A stretch of DNA of 64,000 nt, taken from the NCBI RefSeq assembly GCF_030867095.1, contig NC_081836.1:30330338-30394337 (forward strand), in the 5' to 3' direction. Below the pieces are notes generated by a model. The model saw nothing but the letters and a program-made list of their open reading frames with translations, had not been told where the DNA came from and did no database searches. This DNA comes from Alligator mississippiensis. Lineage: Eukaryota; Chordata; Crocodylia; Alligatoridae. This document shows positions 57,951 through 64,000 of this stretch, piece by piece. Within the stretch, counting starts at the first letter, position 1. Each line of letters starts with the position of its first letter. The translations under genes were made by a program, and so were the position numbers.

Positions 57951-59925
57951 TAGATTCATAGATGTTAGGGTCGGAAGGGACCTCAATAGATCATTGAGTC
58001 CAACCCCCTGCATACGCAGGAAAGAGTGCTGGGTCTAGATGACCGCAGCTAGATACTCATCTAACCTCTTGAAGACCCCCCAGGGTAGGGGAGAGCACCA
58101 CCTCCCTTGGGAGCCCGTTCCAGACCTTGGCCACTCGAACTGTGAAGAAGTTCTTCCTAATGTCCAGTCTAAATCTGCTCTCTGTTAGCTTGTGGCCATT
58201 ATTTCTTGTAACCCCCGGGGGCGCCTTGGTGAATAAATACTCACCAATTCCCTTCTGTGCCCCTGTGATGAACTTATAGGCAGCCACAAGGTCGCCTCTC
58301 AACCTTCTCTTGCGGAGGCTGAAAAGGTCCAGTTTCTCTAGTCTCTCCTCGTAGGGTTTGGTCTGCAGGTGCTTAACCATATGAGTGGCCCTTCTCTGGA
58401 CCCTCTCCAGGTTATCCTCATCCTTCTTGAAGTGCGGCGCCCAGAACTGCACGCAGTACTCCAACTGCAGTCTGACCAGCGCCCGATAGAGGGGAAGCAT
58501 CACCTCCTTGGACCTATTTGTCATGCATCTGCTGATGCACGATAAAGTGCCATTGGCTTTTTTGATGGCTTCGTCACACTGCCGGCTCATGTTCAACTTG
58601 GAGTCCACTAGGACTCCAAGATCCCTTTCCACTTCCGTGCCACCCAGCAGGTCATTCCCTAGGCTGTAGGTGTGCTGGACATTTTTCCTTCCTAGGTGCA
58701 GCACTTTGCATTTCTCCTTGTTGAACTGCATCCTGTTGTTTTCTGCCCACTTGTCCAACCTGTCCAGGTCTGCTTGCAGCTGTTCCCTGCCCTCCGGCGT
58801 GTCCACTTCTCCCCATAGCTTTGTGTCATCTGCAAACTTGGACAGAGTACATTTCACTCCCTCGTCCAAGTCACTGATGAAGACATTAGAGTATCAGTCC
58901 AAGGACCGAACCCTGCGGGACCCCACTGCCCACACCCTTCCAGGTCGATACCGACCCATCCACCACGACTCTCTGGGTGCGACCCTCTAGCCAATTCACC
59001 ACCCACCGGACTGTGTAGTCATCCACATCACAGCCTCTTAACTTGTTCACCAGTATGGGGTGGGATACTGTATCGAAGGCCTTCCTGAAGTCTAAGTATA
59101 TGACATCCACCCCTACTCCTGTGTCCAGGCGTTTCGTAACCCAGTCATAAAAAGAGACTAGATTGGTCAGGCACGATCTGCCTGCCACGAACCCATGCTG
59201 GTTTCCCCTCAGCATAGTTTGTCCTGCCGGGCTCTCACAAATGTGAGCCTTGATAATTTTTTCAAAGACTTTGCCAAGGATGGAGGTGAGACTGACTGGC
59301 CTATAGTTGCCCGGGTCCTCCTTCCTCCCCTTCTTGAAAATGGGGACCACATTGGCCCTTTTCCAGTCCTCTGGGACTTGGCCCGTGTGCCACGAGCTTT
59401 CAAATATTCCCGCCAGTGGCTCTGCAATGATGTCGGCCAGTGCCTTCAGCACCCTCGGATGGAGCTCATCCGGGCCTGCCGACTTAAAGGCATCCAGTTC
59501 TTCCAAGTGACTCTGCACCATCTCAGGGTCTACGCATGGAAGTCTGGCGCCTTGCTGCTGCCTCTCTACAACCCCAGTGAGAGACTTGTCGTGCCCCTCG
59601 CTTAGGAACACTGAGGCAAAGAACTCGTTGAGGAGTTCAGCCTTGTCCCCCCTGTCCGTCACCAATTGTTTCTGCCCATTTAGCAGGGGTCCTATTCCTC
59701 CCTGGGCCTTCCTTTTACTCCCTATATATCTAAAAAACAATTTCTTGTTGTCTTTTACTTGGGTTGCCATCCACAGCTCCATGGTAGCTTTGGCCCATCT
59801 AACTGCCTCCCTACAAGCACGAGCAGAGGAGGCATCTGCAAGATTTATGTTAACATTGCCCTGGATCCTGAACTCTGTACCTGAGCCCTCCAGTCCTGGA
59901 AGCTGTTTTCCTACTTACAGTAATG
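57951..59925 (-). mobile_element. CR1 LINE, long and nearly intact 3' two-thirds
   Basis: Two long frames cover the reverse transcriptase. The first runs from about 59,916 (LEGSGTEFRIQGNVNINLAD) through NYRPVSLTSILGKVFEKIIK, VIYLDFRKAFDTVSHPILVN and GVGSGVPQGSVLG. The second carries [60 protein letters not shown] and [20 protein letters not shown]. They are separated by one frameshift near 58,885 (CTCTAATG, apparently two bases short of CTCTTTAATG). The 3' UTR begins after about 58,057, and the element ends TCTATGAATCTATG. The endonuclease half is missing (5' truncation near 59,925). With a single shift in about 1.9 kb it is the youngest CR1 in the window. Confidence 0.96.
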
Positions 59926-59929
59926 TACA

Positions 59930-62100
59930 AACCAGCCAATACCGTTTAACTCGGGAGTATTCATTGATCTGGCCAAGATGCGGACACGTCCTTGGAGGGA
60001 ACGGTCCTCTCCCAATTGATCGCTCATTGGAGCTTTATCAGTCAGAACAGCAGCGCTTGAGCGCTCCCCCGGAGCTGGTTTGTGCTTCCCGAGAGCTCCT
60101 CTGGGGCTGCACACAGCTCTCTTAAAGATCAGTTTAGACTACTGTGTTCTGGGCGAGAGAGAGAGGAGGAAAAAGGCATAGTGGGTAGATACTACAGTAT
60201 TCTTGGGAAAGCTTTCAAAAATATATTTAAACTGACATTTCAGGAGACTGGATTTCCTTATGCAACCAATGGTTTCTTGGGTCATTTAAAGCAAAAACAA
60301 CCTTAGCCTGCTTGCTGCTTTCTATTGCTTATCATTTTGCAGTGCCCTTTACTTCCCCCAAAGCAGCATGAAATCTACTTCACTTGTTTGCTCTGCAATC
60401 ACCCTCCGCCTCCTGCTGTTGCAATGTTAAGGTTTCAAACACTGCAGGCACTACTGGCACTATGCTTGGGCTGCATAGGTTGCTGTTTGCCAAGTCTACT
60501 TGTTTACTGATCTTGCCACCAGCTCAAATGGACTTTTTGGTGAATGGCCACTGCTTATCCATTCTCTGATACATTGCCATTACTACTAGTACCAGCTTAG
60601 GACAGCATTTTGGAGGTGCAGATTTTTACTGCTTAATACAATTGCTCATCTGTCCTGTGGCCAAGGATACATATAAATTTTTCTGTGTCTTGTCAAAGGA
60701 CATACTGTAGAACTGATATAAAAAAGACAGGCAATTACACAAGATGCTAAAGAGATACTCAGTTTCTTTTCCTTGAATCCATCCTGCTATTTAAATGAAT
60801 TTGAGCTTAAAATAGTTTTCATTGCAACTATGTTACAATACTGAACACAGCTACTGCTAATTTACAGGACCAGAGATGGGTTGTGAAGTTCAACTTCCTC
60901 CATTCCCCAGCCTCAGACAGTATTATAACATTATTTGCAACATCAAGGAAACCTTCTAACCTGATTGGATAAGATCAGAGGCTCTCTAGAGATCTAGTAA
61001 ATCCAGAAGGTTGATCATATTTCTGCAAGCTAGTTCTTCAGGCGTACTGACCTGTGTACCACATGTACCACAGAGGGGGTTGATTTCTCACCCTGGCATG
61101 CCATTTTAATCCGTCACAAGCTGCATGTCACAGTTGCTTGAAGGCTTGCTCCGGAAAAGCTCAGTACCCAATTATGTCAAGAACAGCAGACAAAAGGAGC
61201 TTGGAAAGGTTGTGAAGTCTCTAGTGAATCAATGTTGTTATGCAGTAATGTGTTTCATGGGAGGTTAAGTGAGAGATGTTTCAACTGTTCCTTCCCCAGC
61301 ATCTGAGCAATTTGGCCTCTGCCCAAGAATGGATGCTGGACCAAGTTCTACATTGCCAGGCCTCCCCACCCCCTCCAGGGCTAAAAAGGGTACTTTAGAA
61401 GCTAAAGGCCCATGTAGTCTCTCTCTACCACAAACACCAGAGTCGCAAGTCAGTATATCAGAAGGGTTTCAAGATGCTGGCTTGTGCCCACTGAAAACAG
61501 TGGGCACAGGTCAGCACTGCATTTCAAATAAACCATGCCATGGGAATCAGTCATCAGCATCATAACCAGCCTTAATTAGAGCTGAAAGGCTTAATATATG
61601 CCATTATCTAGTGCCTTGAGCAATTTAACAGTAATGAATGCTGGCTACATCATACTTCAAAAAGAAGCCATGGTGCTTCCTCTAGATTGTGAGCTCTCCA
61701 GTTCAAAGACCTTATTATCCTCACTTCCCTAAAAAAATCCTCAACTTGCTGCTGACACTTATACTTTTAATTAATAAGTAAAATTTGGACATTTTGCAAG
61801 GACAGGAATTCTGGATGAGCGAAAGGCAGAGCACTGCCAGTTACCTAAGAGTCAGCAGAGCACCATGTTCACCATACATGTCTTAATTCCACTTTAGCCT
61901 CGTGGGTGTGCACAGACCAAGTGACATTAGCAAGCCCCCTGTACTCACATGGGATACTACTGCTGATGTGAGGCCTTAAATGACCGATATGCCACTCAAG
62001 ATTTAGGAGAACTTGTTTTGGAGTCATTCGGAGGGCTGGGCAGCACATTCCCAAGACTACAAGCACAGGTGTGAGGAGGCCTCGGAAACAACCACCAGAA
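59930..62100. other. Intergenic, nothing recognised
   Basis: It lies between the CR1 and the presumed 3' end of the next minus-strand gene. No exon or repeat could be supported. Confidence 0.5.
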
Positions 62101-62104
62101 CATT

Positions 62105-64000
62105 GTGTTACCAAGAAAGGTTTTATTTTTTTGCCAGTAGCTTTGTTAATTGCACAAAAATCTTTTTTTGTTTTGCCATTTAAACATTATCACACATCCT
62201 ATTCTGAATGACAAACGTTAATTAAAAACAAGGCGAAAAATAATAAAAAAAATTCACAACCTTAATTAACTATAGGATCTGTCATTGAGGAAGAAAGGAA
62301 ACTGCTTTTCTTACAAGCTTTTCACAAGTGTCACATTTTCTTCGTTAAAAAGGAGGGAGTCAAAAAAAAAAAAAAAAGCAAATTGCTAAAACAGAAATCT
62401 TCATATAAAGGAACTTTACAGAATTGTCAACAATATTAAGACAACATTGACTAGCCAGTTTCATTATAGCATCTTTCAATCCACAGCTCCCGTCCCTTCT
62501 CCCACCCCCAACCTCTCAGGCCTACAAACAGAATGGGATTCATGTTCAGAAGCTACAAACATAAATACAAAATATCCAAGTGAAACCCACACCTGGGCTA
62601 GAACTTGAAATGGCATCTGAAACAGTCCCATTTTCGCCATTTCCACCCCTCCTCATCTCGCTCACTCTCTGCTCCCTGGTGTATCAGTAATTGTACAGTC
62701 GGACAGGAAGCACCACACCCTCCAGCAGATCAGTAGCCACCATCAGAACTGCAGTTAGGTTTTTACAGGATAAAATTACAGTGTTTTACTGCTGTGTCCT
62801 GCCACTCCCATGTACACAAACACTTCCAGTTTGAGCACTTGAACATTTCTAAAAAAACAAGCCTGCAGCAGTGAGGTGATCTCTGAACTGATTGCTAAAC
62901 ACAGATCCAAAGCTGTAAGATCCAGAGTTCCCCTCCCCCCAGCTGGTTCCAGAAGCACCACGGACTATAACGTAGGGAGATTTTTGACTACACTGACTCA
63001 GATCCATTTACTTAAATTTATTCCAAGACACCTCTGCAGGGACATTACAAGGACTTTCAAATGTTTAGTTGAGCACAACTCACTCTTCCAACTGGACTTT
63101 AATATCCTCAACATCCCTACATATGCACCCAAGTATAAATCCTAGGGTCTAGCTCCAGCACCCAAAGCACAAATAATGTTCCTGGTACCTTCAGTACAGT
63201 TACTTCATATGGGCAAGGTGAATAATCAAGGCTTTCTAACACTGCTGAGCTACATGGGTGGCAAAGATGTCAAAAGCAGATGGATACCAGGTAAGTACAT
63301 GGGTGCAGTTAATGTAGAATACCTATGTGCACAAGACTGGCAGTTGTTGTGCAGGCAGACTTGTACATATGATATAGTATTCTGCATATGTACAGCAATG
63401 AGTCATTAGGCAAAGTAACAGGATCTCTTATTACAGGGTGATGCTCACTGTGAGGGATAATGCCCAGTGCAGCATTAGTCCACAAACAGTAATGGGTCAT
63501 CAGAGGTGAAACATTTACAGCTTTAGGGAGGAGTTGGATGTTCTGTTCCATAACGAATGCCTGATATTTTCCCTCTAACTGAGGTGCTCTGAACCACACC
63601 ACAAAGCTATGCACCCTTCCACAGGCAAGGCATGTGGTTCAGCTAAAGAAATCCAGAGCCAGGGGATTATTTCCAGGTGGGGGCTTTTCCCTTCAAAAAC
63701 CCCAAAGGTGCCTAAAGGATGGGGGCAATGTTGCCAAGGTGGGCTCTCATGGCTCTGCTTTTAGCCAGTGCAATAAACACTGCTACTGCTGCTGCTTATG
63801 GGACGAGGAGCAGGAGCAGTCCTCAAGAAGCTAAAGGAATGCAGCCCACTCTGCCTTTGCTCTCTTCCATTTTGATGTCAAGGGGAAGAGTTCATGGTCC
63901 TGATCACTGACCTTTTCATTCATTAAAACGCAAGAGCCCTCCTACCAGGCTAATACTGAGAGAATTTATAAGTAACATCCAGAGAGCTCTGTGCTTTCTG
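62105..64000 (-). other. Presumed 3' UTR of the next gene (GLYR1 by synteny)
   Basis: No coding similarity. The region is repeat-poor and begins, on the minus strand, from a good polyadenylation signal at its lower end. In mammals GLYR1 is the next gene beyond ROGDI, in the same orientation, with a long 3' UTR. I looked for its C-terminal codons (human ends ...MSAVYRAYIH) and did not find them, so the coding end should lie beyond 64,000. The identity is inference from gene order only. Confidence 0.4.
62122..62127 (-). terminator. Candidate polyadenylation signal (GLYR1?)
   Basis: TTTATT on the plus strand is AATAAA on the minus strand, in GGCAAAAAAATAAAACC context, with A/T-rich sequence upstream on that strand. 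Confidence 0.5.

Noticed and set aside
1-64000. Retroviral, LTR, Polinton or other capsid/envelope-bearing fossils
   Set aside because: No gag, pol, env or integrase-like frame and no paired long terminal repeats were recognised.

Overview
This is a piece of a vertebrate nuclear genome, most likely a crocodilian. Genes are split by introns, CR1 LINEs and 8-bp-duplication hAT elements are abundant, and ancient amniote repeats (MIR-type SINEs and others) lie between them. The 3' part of the CR1 at 57.9-59.9 kb matches what I remember of alligator genome sequence. Turtle is the main alternative. No retroviral or LTR element, Polinton or CRISPR was seen.

Three host genes are supported by the sequence. 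SMIM22 (plus strand) has three coding exons between 29,025 and 32,336 and encodes an 89-residue single-pass micropeptide. ROGDI (minus strand) has eleven coding exons between 56,724 and 39,092. They splice without a break in phase to 286 codons, close to the human length, and every exon was placed to the base using splice sites and recalled human homology. ROGDI starts in a CpG island that carries a perfect CRE and two CCAAT boxes. From about 62.1 kb to the window end lies what looks like a minus-strand 3' UTR. Mammalian gene order (SMIM22-ROGDI-GLYR1) suggests GLYR1, but none of its coding sequence is in view.

Layout: 1-29 kb has no recognisable host gene. It holds a LINE copy split by a hAT element, several hAT-type MITEs with target duplications (one nested in another), palindromic MITEs, SINE remnants, a GC-rich tandem duplication and simple repeats. 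SMIM22 follows at 29-34.7 kb, then a short convergent intergenic gap, then ROGDI at 38.1-56.8 kb with three CR1 copies in its introns. The stretch 57.2-62.1 kb is intergenic apart from a long, nearly intact CR1.

The most unusual signals are three hammerhead-ribozyme-like motifs (7.86 kb plus; 22.8 kb plus; 55.3 kb minus, the last in sense orientation inside ROGDI intron 1), a CR1 tail that appears to supply the branch site of the last ROGDI intron, a probable GC-AG intron in ROGDI, and a repeat family that ends in a perfect 20-bp hairpin.
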